Below are positions 24,052 through 36,633 of a DNA stretch of 64,000 bases, one piece after another. The position numbers and the translations under genes were made by a program. The first letter of the stretch is position 1. Every line of letters begins with the position of its first letter. The notes under the pieces are model-generated. The model was not told where the DNA came from and searched no databases. It saw nothing but the letters and a program-made list of their open reading frames with translations. The stretch comes from Ehretia macrophylla. Its lineage: Eukaryota > Streptophyta > Magnoliopsida > Boraginales > Ehretiaceae. The DNA lies in NCBI GenBank assembly GCA_037974665.1, contig CM075766.1:49681069-49745068 (forward strand), read 5' to 3'.

Positions 24052-24852
24052 CTAATCCAAATGGACTGAGAAAGATAAACGCGGTTTCTTTGTGGGCATA
24101 GGGCTTTCGACTTCTTGGTCAGCAGAAATTTGACTTTTCCCTTCAAAGTCAACGCTCAAGCCCAAGTGTAATTCAGGCGAGGCAGGGAGGTTCAAGTCAA
24201 AGTCGCGAGGCGTGTGGGTGGAGGCACCGCCGTCAGAGGACGTAACGCCGCTTCGTACACCACCGCCAAGGTTGCCTTCATAGTGACGGCGCTTGTGGCC
24301 ACCAAGAGCTTGACCTGTAGGGAAAGACCTGTGGCAGATGGAACACTCGTGAGCCCTACCGCTTGGATTGAGAACAGAGATATTACTATTCGACGCTGCA
24401 GCCGCGGCGGTGGTTGTGGAAGTGGAGGTTGATGGGTTGTTATCGTCTGAGGCGGTCGAAGTGGCGATGGCTTTGGTGAGCTTGTTTCGGTGGCTGGCTT
24501 TGTGTCCGCCGAGGGCTTGGTATGATGGGAAGCTCTTGTTGCACACGCTGCACTTGTAAGACTGTTGCTTTTCAGACGGTGAAGAATCAGTCTTAACCTC
24601 GTTGTCTTGCTTAGCTTCCACGTTAGGTGTCTCGGCAGCGGAGGTAGCGGTGGTTGTGGAATTGGTCTCGGCGGTGTTGCCGCCGCTGCGGGCTAGCATG
24701 ATGAGGCAAAGAGCTAAATATTCTTCTTCAGTTGCAGGGTTTTCAATATGTGGACGCTTCGAACGCTTTCTTTTAGCCCACGAATCAAAACTCTGATCGT
24801 AACGAAGAGCTGGTGTGGCTGCAGTGGGAGAATTCAGAGCCTCAAGAGCCAT
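24052..24852 (-). CDS. ZAT10: C2H2 zinc-finger transcriptional repressor, ZAT10/STZ-like (266 aa)
   Basis: An intronless C1-2i zinc-finger protein, predicted nuclear. Residues 27-34 (KRKRSKRP) form a nuclear localisation signal and 44-55 ([12 protein letters not shown]) the L-box. Two fingers with the plant QALGGH helix lie at 99-121 ([21 protein letters not shown]) and 168-190 ([21 protein letters not shown]). An EAR repression motif (DFDLNLP) is at 217-223, and the C-terminus has PMPTKKPRL. Between the fingers is a Ser/Thr/Ala-rich stretch. Order and motifs match Arabidopsis ZAT10/STZ, a repressor in salt, cold, drought and wound responses. An upstream in-frame ATG would add about 119 hydrophobic, unrelated residues lying across the TATA box, so MALEALNSP at 24852 is taken as the start, matching the family N-terminus. 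The gene looks intact. Confidence 0.93.
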   Translation of the reverse strand: MALEALNSPTAATPALRYDQSFDSWAKRKRSKRPHIENPATEEEYLALCLIMLARSGGNTAETNSTTTATSAAETPNVEAKQDNEVKTDSSPSEKQQSYKCSVCNKSFPSYQALGGHKASHRNKLTKAIATSTASDDNNPSTSTSTTTAAAAASNSNISVLNPSGRAHECSICHRSFPTGQALGGHKRRHYEGNLGGGVRSGVTSSDGGASTHTPRDFDLNLPASPELHLGLSVDFEGKSQISADQEVESPMPTKKPRLSFSVHLD

Positions 24853-25000
24853 AATTCTTGGTGTTGCAGTGTGTGTTGTGCGTGTTTCTGTGGGTAATAG
24901 CGTTGGAGGAGTTATGATATTGAACAGTAAGTATGAAGAGTATGTATTAATGCTTGTTAAGAGAGCAAAAGAGTGAGGAAGTGAGGAGGGGGTTGATGAG

Positions 25001-25010
25001 TTTATATACA
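25001..25010 (-). promoter_or_regulatory. TATA box of the ZAT10-like gene
   Basis: The minus strand reads TGTATATAAA about 150 bases upstream of the start codon. Further upstream lie TTGACC/TTGACT-type W-box cores (plus-strand GTCAA near 25261 and 25391) and a CACACGTGTG palindrome near 25205-25215. Such sites fit the WRKY- and stress-driven expression known for this family, but their use here is inference. Confidence 0.6.
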
Positions 25011-25269
25011 AATACGAAAAGGGTGTGGACTGTGGAGAGGAGTTGGAAGTTGCGTGGGGAATGGCGGTGGAGGAGTTGTATAGAATACACTTTACACACA
25101 CAACACACACTAAAAAAATTATATATATTAAACAATATTGCATGGATAAAAATGAGTAGAGAAAAAATAATAATATATACGAAATTGGATGAGGGATTGA
25201 CATGTTCACACGTGTGAGTTGGTGGGGGTGGGGGGTAGGGCGTAGGGGGTAGAGTGAAGTCGGTCAAGA

Positions 25270-28200
25270 AGAGTGGCAGTGGAGTGGTGGAAAAGGATTA
25301 GATTTCTTGAATTTCATATGGATTGTGTAATAACATGGGAAAAGTTTTGATGTGGTCAGAGTGTGGTGATCCATGACTGAAAGTTCCAGGTCAAAACAGC
25401 ACAAAAACATATTGCAGCTGCCTTTCTTTACCACACGTGGATTACATATCTATATACTTACTATCTTACGTAGTTGCACACGTACCAACTGAAAGTCACT
25501 CAAGTTACCACTACCTCGTGAAGACCAAATAATGTTTGAATTTTTATTTTTTTTTGGTCGTTGAAGTGAAATGATGAGTTTCTTAATTCTTAATAATTAA
25601 AGGAGTCTAATTTTGAAAATATTGATAAAGGATTTATTTGTGTATATATTGTGATTTTTTAGGTTAATTCTGACTTTAATTTGATGATTAGAAGTTGAAA
25701 AAAAAGAGGCAAAAACTCTTAATTAATACCTACTAATTAGAGAATAGAAAAGGAAAATGTGAAGTCATAGTATCACTTTTTAGATCATTGCAATCTCAGG
25801 GTTTATTGCAGCAATCTGGTGGCCTAAATGATATTTAAATATGCATTTCTTGATTTCTAATTTGGTAAATATTACAATCAAAACCAGATTAATTGCATCT
25901 TTTTAGGTCCTCTTGAATTTTTTTTTTTTTTTTGTGTTGTAATTTAGTCGACTTGAAAAATTATTAAAACTGATATTTGGAGCCTCACGAGCAACATATA
26001 GACTAACCGTTTTCTTGAAAAGCCTGCCCTTAAGTAATCGCCTAAAAAAAGAAGTTGAACTCGTGTTGGCATCCATCTTTTTATTAAAATATTAACGTGG
26101 GTATCTTAGAGCTTGCAGCAATAATTTGGTGTATTTACTATACTATAATTAACTAAATGTAAATCATTTACAAATATAAATGGGATAAGAAGAATAATCC
26201 ATATGACCAGTTCATCAAGGATTCTTAGCTAAGTTTTCTGAGGACATGAAAAATCTGTCGGTACTGACAATTTAGAGATATTTATTTGGAATAAACAAAT
26301 AAAATTAATTAGCGAGCTTTATTTATTTATTTATTTTTTGTCAAGTACGTTATTATTATTAATAAAAGAAATATATGGACTTACCAGACTTGACACTGTA
26401 TAAGAGCCCGGTAAAAGACACACATAAAGTAAGCAACAGACACACAATAAGAAATATACTCATACTAACCAGAAAACATACAACCAATACAAACAATGCT
26501 AAGGAGGGTGAAAACCCCCATATAGGACTACAGTAACCCAAGATGTCACAGAGGTGGCTCGCACTGAATGAAGTCGGGCATGGCCAAACGAGGAAAATAG
26601 GTAGTAACAAGTATTGTGAGTAATGGGGAGGAAACTTCAGTCATAATTTTAAAAACCCCGAATAACATTCGATATCATCTGATAATATATAGATCAGAAA
26701 AATAGTAAAATTTGTCCAGATTTAACAGGTGAGGTTAATTAACAAGCTTTATAGTGTGCACATAGTGGAGAATTCTTTAGTGTCATCCTTATCACTAGGA
26801 CGAACTATATGGCTTGTCATCATGCAGTAAGACCATATATTTGTCCACTTGGGTAGTTGATGCTTATTCTTCCAAGTTTTCACCGCTAAAAAAATACTTT
26901 TGAGGTTCTATGTGTCTTTTTTTTTTTTGGGTCGAAATGGTTCTATGTGTCAAACATGAAACTTGTGTGCTTCGTTTTGTATTGTTCCTTTTTGGTTGGC
27001 TATCTAGAAAGCCACCTAATTTTCTAGAGAAACATGTCTACGCATGCACTAGCCACGTATTTACTCTAAATTTTCCATATGACTTTACTCCTAATTTTCT
27101 AGAATATTGGAGAACTACTCACTCAATCAAGATATTTTTTTTTTTTTTTTGTCCACTCAATCCAGCCGACTAACAAGCGATTAGCGAACACACCCTAGTG
27201 TATTTAAAAAAGAAACTAGACTCTGTTTAAAGGCGTGAGTAAAATTATTAGGTAATGATTTATTATAATTAAAAGGTATTGAATTTAAACTTATATCATA
27301 TCATTACAAATATTATTTAATTATTTAAGTCTTAACTGATTTAAAACATATGTAAGAACGTCATATTATTTTATAAGATTTGTCATTTTAAAGGGAACCT
27401 AATGTAATATTAAAAATTCTTACGTTCGATTGCAAAATCCAAATGTTTTTATACATTGGTGAAAGTATTGTGACTGTTGTTAAGTACGACTAACTTAGAC
27501 CAATAGCAGTCTATGTGGGGGTATTTATGCCAAACGAACTTCCTTGCAACAAAGCGCAAGAGTGTAGAAAGACTGAGGGAAGTGGGCTTTTCTAACTTCA
27601 CCCGAAGGTAAACCGGCTAGGCTACGGCACGCTACGTCTGTTCTCTTCAGCTGCACGACACGTGGAGACCTGATCATTGAAGGTTCGTTACATTGAGGAC
27701 ACGTGGAGATTTCTTTAGGTTTTGGCAGCTTCCGCAATGTCTGGACAAGCAAGTGAATGAGCAGAGCCGTTTAACAGCTGAATTGTTATCCTTAAAGAGA
27801 TCGATGACAGCTCGATCGATTGTGTCAACAGATCTGGCGGCCACGATAAGCTTTTGCCATGTGGCCAGCTTCTGCTTCTAAATAAATTGATTGGTTAAGA
27901 TGTGCACAAAAAACATGGTTTTGGACATCCTAGCGAATATCATTAAGATTCCATCATTTGACTTTTATTGTTTACCCCCATCTTTTATGTAAAGTTATAC
28001 GGTAGCATTTTCTCTCAACAAATAACTAATTGTGGATCGGATCATTGAGTTTATCATATGTTTATAAAATTCGTGGTGTAAATGTGCACTTTAAATTGTA
28101 TTTTAAATTAATTAAGAATTACAATATTTCATATAACAACTAATATAAGTAAAATTTTGATCGAAAGTATTTTTAAAATTTGACCCGACCTCATCAAATT

Positions 28201-31137
28201 GAAAAAACTCTGTACTTTTTAGGCATTTCAAGGCTTGAGGCCTCGATATGTTTGGCTCAGCGCTTAGGTTTCCAACACAATGATGCCTACTTTGTTAGTA
28301 TATCTGTGAAAATTACAAAAGTCCCATCACTTATCACCTTACTCAAGTTAGCGTCTAACACACGACAAAACAACTACTACACCCCTCTCCCCTAGCCTAT
28401 TGTAGCCTTACTTTCATCGAGCTTAGAATTACTAAATAGTCGATCACTAACTCTATCGTTGAAACCTATCTCACATGATTGAACTCCAAATATTTTTTGT
28501 GAGTCAACTGCATGTACATCTGAGCTGATTATTCATATTTTTATCCTATCATAACAATATTAATTTGTTTTCGAGAATACGGATGAACTCTTCAAATTGG
28601 AGCTTATAATTTGTTGAAATTAAGATTTAGACAATGTACCATCAACTGAGTGTTAGCTGTAACGCTTTAGACAGAGGTGGAGGGCATAAAGAAGTCCACC
28701 ATCCCATGACCTTAATTGCACAAATGCTGGCTTGTGACTTTGTCCTAACAATGATTCATGTGAACACGAAAAATCTTATATGCCACATATTATTTTGTTC
28801 CCAACATGCCCTACTAGTACAGTTAGGTGCAAAGATAGATTAATTCACAAGTCAATGAACTCGATCATATGGCCATTAATAAAGATTTTCTTCTAGTGCC
28901 CACCTAACTAGCACGGCAAGTGAAAGATAAAGTTGACAAAAAATTATATTGAAGATACGTTAGAGCATAAGATGGAGAAAATTGATGAGGAGTACAAATG
29001 TCTTTATAATTTGTATCATGACTAGAGGGAATAGCTTAATCTTTTACGGGCTTCAATGAAATCTTAGACGTTAATGACAAATAAAAAAGTTGGGGCAGAT
29101 TTAAAAATTATTTTTAATAGGACTATAACATTTAGGGGTGGATTCGAAAATTCTTCTCAGTAACACACACAAATTTGCAATGATATGAATACATTTTTTT
29201 TTTCAATGGGGCTAATTAATTTTTTTTAAGAAAAAAATATAGATATTTTAATTTTTTTAAAAAAATATATAGAATTTTTAACGTTCTTATAGGCTGTAGC
29301 CCCCGATGACCCAACTATACATTCGCCCCTGATAACACCCAGTTGACACTAAGATTGCATGTATTTTTCTTTTAGTAAATTAATTGAATTTTTAGTTTAA
29401 AATACTTTAAAAATATTCATATCTCATTACAAGATAATGTATAACATTTTTAGAGAAAAATACGTACTTAATTAGGTTAAACTGTGGTCATTTTCACTTT
29501 GTCTACCCCAAGTACATTGCACTAGGAACTACTTCTTTTTACGTTTTCTACCTTACTATATATGGACGAAGTCAATTGTAAAGCAACACAATTACTCCTT
29601 TAGAATGTGTTTCTTGTTGGTAAAGTGCAACTTTTTATCTTACTTTGCCATCTGTTATTCAAAGAAGAGATTAAGTAAAGAATATTCTTTCTATATAGTA
29701 TAAAATTACAAAATAGAAAAGTAATTCATGACCCTATTAATACATGTGATGATAGCTACTATTTTGGACAATTTAGTATCTTTGCTTTCTCGAATAATAA
29801 TATGCACAAAGCACACGTTTCAAATGTGAAAACTCATACAATTCATTGTTTGAATGCTAAATAACATGTCATCTTATTCAATTATTTATGATTCATTCAT
29901 ATCCATATTCAAGATATATCAAGACTTGCACTCAATGGTATATTAATGATCATAAAAAATAGAGGCGTGGAAGCTTCCTCATCGTCGACTTTTAAACACT
30001 GTCCTGCAAGTATACTTGTTTGGAAGTTCGTACTTAGCAATAGAGTAGGCACAAGGTGGTGTCTAAAAGTAATGAAGTCATAACTCACATAATGAACACC
30101 TCATACTTGCTTTAATTTTGCGTTTGAATTTGACCATTCTCTATAAATTTCTTACTTTAATACCACTTTTGAAGATGACCATGTGATTAGTATTAGTAAC
30201 CATAGTATAATATCTTTTTCTTGTAATAAGATGTTAATTTTTGTTTTAGTTTTACTCACGTCAGTGACATATTTTTGTTCGGGTCTTAACAAAAAAAATA
30301 TTATTCCTCAATAACTATTGATTAGGCGAGACATTTCTCACTAGACTGGCTAGTGAAGATGGCAACTGGGTGCGACTTAGGGCGTCAATTGTCACTAGAT
30401 CTCGAGCGCCAATACTCTTTGAAGAACCGGAGAGACGAGCGCCGAAGAGTTCTTGCACGAGCACGCATTTTGGTGCTCAAGCACTATTAATATCATTTTT
30501 TTTGGATGTTTTGCTTTTTAATTATTATTTATTAGGCCTACATTATCATTGTTGCTCTTTCGTATAAAGTTGCACTAGAAAATATTATTGTCTCGTTCCT
30601 AATCTTTGTTGAACATTCAATCTCTGTATCGAATTTTAGACATAATAAGATAAGATAACTTGCTTACTTAACAACAAAGAAAAAAAAAAAAAAACAACAA
30701 CAACGCTTCGCGCTTTAGAAAGAGTCCCGGGAAGGCACAAATAGTACCAGAGTCTATAACGAATTTTAAGTTGGGCAGATAGGCCCGAAAACATGAAGTC
30801 CAATCCACTAATCTTAAGTTGGGCAGATAGGCCCAAATCTACTATTTTGTAGATGTGGATCTTCATAATACGGTTTCGGTGCTCCAAACACCCTGGAAAA
30901 TTTCAAACAAGAAGCATTCAAGAAGTGATACATAACAGTTAAGAATGATCATGATCTATTCAACTAATTGTGCCAAAAACAATCTTTTTTTAACGGGTTT
31001 GACAAGGGTCTAGCAAACAAAGATGCAACGGTTCGCACTTAGAATGATGAGGGTAGAGTGAGTTTACACAACTTCACAATAACATAAACATGTATTCCAA
31101 AATAACTTGGAACGAGGACCGTCTTCTATGATTTCCC
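25270..31137. other. Intergenic DNA, no gene recognised
   Basis: AT-rich, with many short open frames on both strands and no domain. It contains a possible LINE 3' end (26330-26640), small poly-T insertions flanked by repeats (26904-26951, 27120-27162), a less AT-rich patch with two G-box copies (27490-27880) and a 21-base direct repeat (copies at 30766-30786 and 30814-30834). Confidence 0.55.
26330..26640 (-). mobile_element. Possible 5'-truncated LINE 3' end
   Basis: Read on the minus strand, the segment ends in a TTATTAATAATAATAACG stretch, then TACTTGACAAAAAA and TAAA repeats. This is the look of a non-LTR retrotransposon 3' end with a tail. The open frame at 26359-26610 has no conserved domain. 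The TTGAC before the A-run recurs at the tiny insertions elsewhere in the window. No target duplication was found, so the call is tentative. Confidence 0.35.
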
Positions 31138-34100
31138 TTATGTAGTAGGATTTAGAAGCACTTTCGGCTTTGGCTTCACTTCAACTTCATTTACACTGCG
31201 GATATATATGGCATCTCGCTCATGGCTGCAACAATAACAGGCAGCAAAGGAGTTATTACTCGAACATGCACATATATTCAAAACTAGAAAGATTAACATG
31301 GACATCCATTCTTACGGTTTATCTCCTTCTTCAAATGTATAGCTTGATGCAACAGCCAACAATCTACCATCCCTGCTGAATGACAAGGCAGCAATGCTTG
31401 TCGGGTATTTGGCATACTGCAGGTTGAGTTTAGCAGAGACGAACAAGAAAGCAATATTAGTGAACCATATCCACTACCCGAATACTTTGCAAGAAATCTA
31501 CAGTGTCTTACCTGATACAGCCTCTTCTTGTTATTTCCATCCCACACATTAACATAACCATCGCAGCCCCCAGTAGCAAAGGTACCATAGCTGCAGAATA
31601 CACAATATTTAGGTAAAATGGAAGAGGATACAAAAGTGAACCCTAAACCAAAGACAATCACTTGTTTCTCAGCTGACATTCTCATCAAGTCCGGAGAGAC
31701 TTTAAAAATACAATGTTAAATCAAGATGCCTAAACATTTTCAGAGCAAACATTCCAGAAGATGATAAAGTTCTGACAAAAGAATATGAACATATCAAGTC
31801 TGTTTCTCTCTCTTTAGGTCATTTGTCCAACAGCATGCAATCAGTAAGGGGACTAGCAGGTAGTCCTTTTCAAGATACGAGTTAACTGCCGAATGGTGGA
31901 TGAGTGACAGCCAGAAACATAAAATAAGACCTTCCCGCTTGATTTACCAGTTGCATGCATATCATCCAAATTCCAAAGCAAACATATTCAATTAACCCCC
32001 CATGAAGTGGTCATCAATGCAATAAGGGGTATCAGCCCTTGCACTGCTGAATAATAGCGTTGATATATTTCCTTTGGAAAAATTTACAATGCATCATAGA
32101 GACCACTTGAATACAATGAGCTACTGCTTTGTCATATAAACGATCCATTAAACTAAAGATTTTGGAAACTTACATGGGATGAAATGCAATGGCATTTACA
32201 GGGTAGACGAGATCTCTTCCTGCTTCAGATTTCCGATGACATTTGAAAGCATATCTAGACAATACAATCAAGCAGTTGTAGTTACTAACAACTACAGAAT
32301 AATCTAGGTATATAGAACTTCTCTTCATAAGACATTTTTAATAAGAAGTATCATCACAGTTGTCAATTTGTGCTCTGAAATTTCATTTGTGTTGGAAACT
32401 ATTGAGCGTATAAATCATTCGGAAACATAAAACAATAAAAGAATAATATGACACCGTGGCACATCAATATTCAGCTTTCTTTTTCCTAAATTGCAGCAAG
32501 GATAAGATGCTAGGGTATTTTACATCAATGTGCTTTAACAGAAATGCCAGATAGACATGGACCTGAGAGGAAATGCTCACAGCCAATAGAATTTAGCTTA
32601 AATTACTTTGGTCCGTTAATATTGAATCAGTTATGAAATATCCACCAAGGTGGTAGAAATTCGGCCTACTATAAGTCTTAAGCTCCATCTTGATAACAGG
32701 ATAGTTATACAATACAGTGCCTCCCTGAGAAAGGTTAACTAAAGTAATAATAATATTCTCTATGTTGTAATTTGACGAAAATAATTCCTACAGTTTCTGC
32801 TGGGAAAATTATGCAGGATCAGGGAATAAATTTCCCACGGCCTTCCCACTAGACATGTGCATAGAAAATTTAAAAAAACTCTCTTTCCTTTTTCTCTCCT
32901 CTCCTTCACTGGAATGGGTCCCAGGAAATACTCTAGCTTCTGAAATACTTCAAAAAAATAAAAACAGATGGTAGGGTCACAGAGATAGATACATACTTTT
33001 TGCTTTGACCAGCATCAGACAGATCAAAGAATTCCATAGCAACACGACCTTCAACAGAACTAAGAGCATAACCTGCAAATTACAGTTCAAGTTAGAAGCA
33101 CATTGGTCAACTTCTAATTCTATAGCTGTCCAAAAGATTCTCTCAATAAGGTCCCTACATCCGATAATGAGATCAAGCAGATCTCTCGAGTTTTATTTAA
33201 GTGAAAATGGAACAGAAGTAAAATTCTTAAACATCTAGTCATTACAAAGAAGCTTTATAATCTATTTCAGACTATATAGAAAGAGGTACCGGACTTCTAT
33301 TTAGTTAAGATCGGAAAGCCACTAACCAACTGACTTGAAAAACAAATAAGACAGGAGATCAAAGGCAAGCAAGATAATAATAAGGTAATGCAGCCACAAA
33401 AGGAAAATTGAGACAGATTACCTGTTCCATTTGGATAACATCGCACACACCTCGTTTGGTATTTCAACGAAGACTCCCTTCGCTGTTCAGGTTGGGACAT
33501 ATTCCGCAAATCGTATACATTTACATGTCTTCCGGCAGTTGCTACCACTAGCCTATTTCCCACAAGAGAGAGTGAGTAGACGCGCTCTGGTTGTGTATAG
33601 GTCCCAACAAGAGTACGTTCCTGCCCACTTGCACCTCTAGGATCCCAACACTTCAGAGTTTTGTCCCAACTGCCAGTAATTACTTGCCCTATAACAAGAA
33701 ACACTCAAAATGAAAAACATCTCGCCCACAATATAGTCTTAACATACAATACACTCGGGGCTATTGTGATCATCTAGTCATATAATACACAATCACGTAA
33801 TTTAATATCTCCGCAAGTAAAATGATACACAAGACAAAGGCGGATTGAACCATCAATATTGGAAATGAAAAAGTGGTTAAACTAACAAGCAATTAAAAGA
33901 AGTTACGCTCTTTGAACTCATCATACACTGAGACAAACACAAAAAGAGATCTTCTTAGAACACGTAGCTGAACAAAAACTAACCTGTTGCATATGAGTAT
34001 TCCACACATCGAACTGGGGCATCATGCCTTCCCAAAATGTCCTCCTTTTGATAGTTAAAGACAAGCCTGCAAAATACAACAAAACCACTTATGCAAATGC

Positions 34101-34822
34101 TTGAAAGGAAAATCAGGTACTGGCATTATCTACAGATACAGATATTAGTGAACAGGAAAGTACCATCTCGGAAAAAAATTAATTAAGACTAAGATAATCA
34201 GAATAGATTATTCAAATATATCTAATACATCTAAGATATTAAAAATATAGTTTAAAAATTAAATGAAGTAAACTGTAAACGAGCAATAGCCCATATACTA
34301 CCGTAATAATCTAATGCATAGTAAAAACGTCCTCATGCCAGTGAGTAACATTCTTTAAATAAAAAACGTTACTAGATTGTTAAGCTAACGGAGGTCTAAC
34401 TTGCAACTTTTTAGCAAAACACAGATAATTTTTTTTTGCACTAAAAAGTGGAACAGCAACCTTCTGACAGTATGATCGGCACTAGCAGAGAAGCCAGAGG
34501 AATCGTCGTGGAAGCAGCAATCGAGGACCGGCCCGCCGTGCATGAACTCTCCTCTCAACGCATTTGCACTAGCATCATACAATCGAACACTCTATTCCAC
34601 AATTATAATAGTTAAAAATAACAATAGTTAACAAGTATAAATTTTGCTGGTGGAACAAAATTATAGCAAAATTATAAGCTCAATGAGTAGTGAAAAAACC
34701 TTGTCCCAAGAGGAGACGAGGAGGTGATCGCTGTGGTTGGAGAATCGGAGGTTTGATATGCCGTCCGTCGGAGGGTTTGACAGCTCCCGTCCGCTACCCT
34801 GTGGCGCCGCCGCCGTCGTCAT
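31138..34822 (-). CDS. BUB3: BUB3, mitotic checkpoint WD40 protein (342 aa, nine exons)
   Basis: BUB3 binds BUB1/BUBR1-type kinases and recruits them to kinetochores in the spindle assembly checkpoint. Coding exons on the minus strand: 34822-34700, 34591-34461, 34066-33984, 33688-33422, 33072-32997, 32254-32174, 31590-31512, 31416-31316, 31225-31138. All introns begin GT and end AG, phases agree, and the exons sum to 1029 bases including TAA. The product follows Arabidopsis BUB3.1 along its whole length: [78 protein letters not shown], and the C-terminal [12 protein letters not shown]. The WD40 blades give the beta-propeller. No breaks were seen. It is divergent to the ZFPL1-like gene. Confidence 0.96.
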
Positions 34823-34837
34823 TATGACGTCAGATCT

Positions 34838-34870
34838 TTTCGCGGTGTAGATTAGCGGAGCTAGGGTTTT
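34838..34870 (-). promoter_or_regulatory. BUB3 5' region: telo-box and near-E2F site
   Basis: On the plus strand CTAGGGTTTT at 34861-34870 reads AAAACCCTAG on the gene strand, a telo-box about 40 bases upstream of the ATG. TTTCGCGG (34838-34845) is one base from a TTTCGCGC-type E2F site. Both kinds of site occur in plant genes expressed in dividing cells, which suits a checkpoint gene. Their function here is inferred. Confidence 0.45.
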
Positions 34871-35090
34871 GTAGAGAAATAGTTAAAGTGGAGATTGAAA
34901 GAGTTTTTAGGGGCAGTTGTTTGTATGTTTCCACAAAGTTTGAACAGAGATGGGAGCGTGTGAGAGTGGGATGGTATTTGAAAATGATAAGCAAAAGATG
35001 GGTTTGAATTCAAACAATAGAGGCCACAGCTGATTTTTTTTTTGTTTTAAATTTCTTTCTTGTACTCTGCTAATAAATTATTGTTTAGGC

Positions 35091-35414
35091 ATCTTTAACG
35101 GAATCTTTAAATGTAAATTTTTTTTAATTTGAGTATTTTTAAAAATTTAATGACTCAAAAAGTAACATTAATAATCTAAATATATGTGAGATTTACCACT
35201 TTGACTTAAAAAATATCAAAATAGAAATTCAGTCTCTATTTTCTTCTATAAATTTGTTAAAAAAATTAAGTCTGAGTCTCTATTTTGACATTTTTTAAAC
35301 TAAAAGTAGTAGATTCCACATATTTTTATTATAAATAGTATTATTTTTAGAAACCGAGGTCTTTAAAAATACCAAATTAAAAAAGTTTTATATTTTAAAG
35401 ACTCCATTGAGGAT
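35091..35414. mobile_element. Foldback MITE-like repeat in the BUB3 upstream region
   Basis: The left end (ATCTTTAACGGAATCTTTAA, then an AT-rich TTTTTTAATTTGAGTATTT block) reappears as the reverse complement of the right end (ATCCTCAATGGAGTCTTTAA, then TTTTTTAATTTGGTATTT). Inner parts also pair, such as the AGTCTCTATTTT blocks near 35230 and 35275. The 324-bp size, lack of coding and long imperfect terminal inverted repeats fit a non-autonomous DNA transposon. No clear target duplication was seen, so the superfamily is open. It starts about 270 bases upstream of the BUB3 ATG. Confidence 0.6.
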
Positions 35415-35903
35415 AACCTTATAATATGATTTTGAAATTGTCTTCTATACGGATGCAGAAATGTGCGACTTTTTGTATTAGTATCCCAAATCCTTATAGA
35501 ATACAATCTATATGATTTCTATTAATTATATTTTCATCTATTTTTAAATTTATTACTACAACTAACAAATTAGGCATGTGTAATTATTTTAAATATTTAA
35601 CCATCGCTTTCCAACCCAATTGTGAGATAGTTAGATTATAATTACAGTATAATGGCTCAGAAATTTTTGACTCCATAAATAGTATTTAACCTTCAAAATT
35701 AAGATTGTGAATTCAATTTTGCAATTTAGATTCCAAAAATCTGTATGACTCGAATTTGTTGATGTTTGGTGTTTTATCAAATTCGATCAGATTCAGATTC
35801 GATACGTACATATTTAGAAACTAAATTTGGATTTGAATTCTAACACATAGGCCTCAAATCCTCTCCATTTATTGCCCTAAGTAATGATTTCACTGATAAT
35901 AAG

Positions 35904-36393
35904 TGTTGAGAAGGGATCACCCGAGTTGGGAAGAGACAGTCGGGTCACATGCCGACCTTAAGAATCCGATCTGACCCAAATAAGACCCAAATAAGCCCTA
36001 GTGATATGCCAGCCAATCCGATGGGACATAAAGCAAGACACACAGCTCGGACCAATAGACAATTCCTTTGTCCTCCGGGTAATAGTTTTGCCCACTGATT
36101 ATTCAGTGCGGGCAGTCAGTGGCTTGTCGGGCAGCATTATACATTTATTATTACCCGAATCCAAATTAGTATAAATAGAGCTCCATTATGCATTTATGAA
36201 GGTAACTTGTGTATTAATTACTCACATCCACCGAATTCAGCTCGAGCTACTAATCATTCTTGCACCTGAGGGGAAAATATGGGTCGTTACCCGGCCATTT
36301 TCCTTCTTTATGCTTGTGCAGGCTCAAAACTTGACTAGGAAACACAGCTCGGTCAGGAACCAGTGGACCGACCTCAACTGTTGACTCTCGACA
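35904..36393 (+). repeat. Solo LTR of a Tat-type element
   Basis: It starts TGTTGAGAAGGGATCACCCG and ends GACTCTCGACA, an imperfect inverted pair. The sequence AAGTGT occurs at both borders (35901-35906 and 36393-36398), so the target duplication overlaps the ends by a base or two. Start, TATAAATAGAGCTC core (near 36170) and tail resemble the Tat LTR at 16451. There is no internal region. It lies between the divergent BUB3 and ZFPL1-like genes. Confidence 0.78.
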
Positions 36394-36513
36394 AGTGTAA
36401 TATGATTTTGCTACATTTCGAAAACATTAGAAGTTGAAATTATGATTTTGTTTGTTTTTGTTCAAACAGAAAAATGATAAATTTTCATAACTAAAAACTT
36501 ATTTCCTAAATTT

Positions 36514-36633
36514 GGCCCATAAAGACCATTGAAGCCCAAAGTAACGGGCTCCTTTGTCCTTGAACAGATACATAGACCAAGCTCCAAAGAGACCATTGAA
36601 GCACTAACGAGCCCATAGCGAGTTCCTAGCCCA
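36514..36633 (+). promoter_or_regulatory. Cluster of site II (GGCCCA/AGCCCA) elements upstream of the ZFPL1-like gene
   Basis: Four copies in 120 bases: GGCCCA at 36514, AGCCCA at 36533, 36610 and 36628. Site II elements are TCP-binding sites of plant housekeeping and proliferation genes, and often act with a telo-box. One (AAACCCTAG, 36941-36949) lies about 90 bases before the ATG. The short open frame on the other strand here is not a gene. Confidence 0.5.

Noticed and set aside
24853..25209. An upstream in-frame ATG that would extend the zinc-finger protein by about 119 residues.
   Set aside because: The added part is hydrophobic and low in complexity, unlike any ZAT protein, and it covers the TATA box at 25001-25010. 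The family N-terminus MALEAL starts at 24852.
26359..26610. An 83-aa hydrophobic protein on the minus strand.
   Set aside because: The hydrophobic look comes from T-rich DNA in a probable LINE 3' end. No homology or start context supports a gene.
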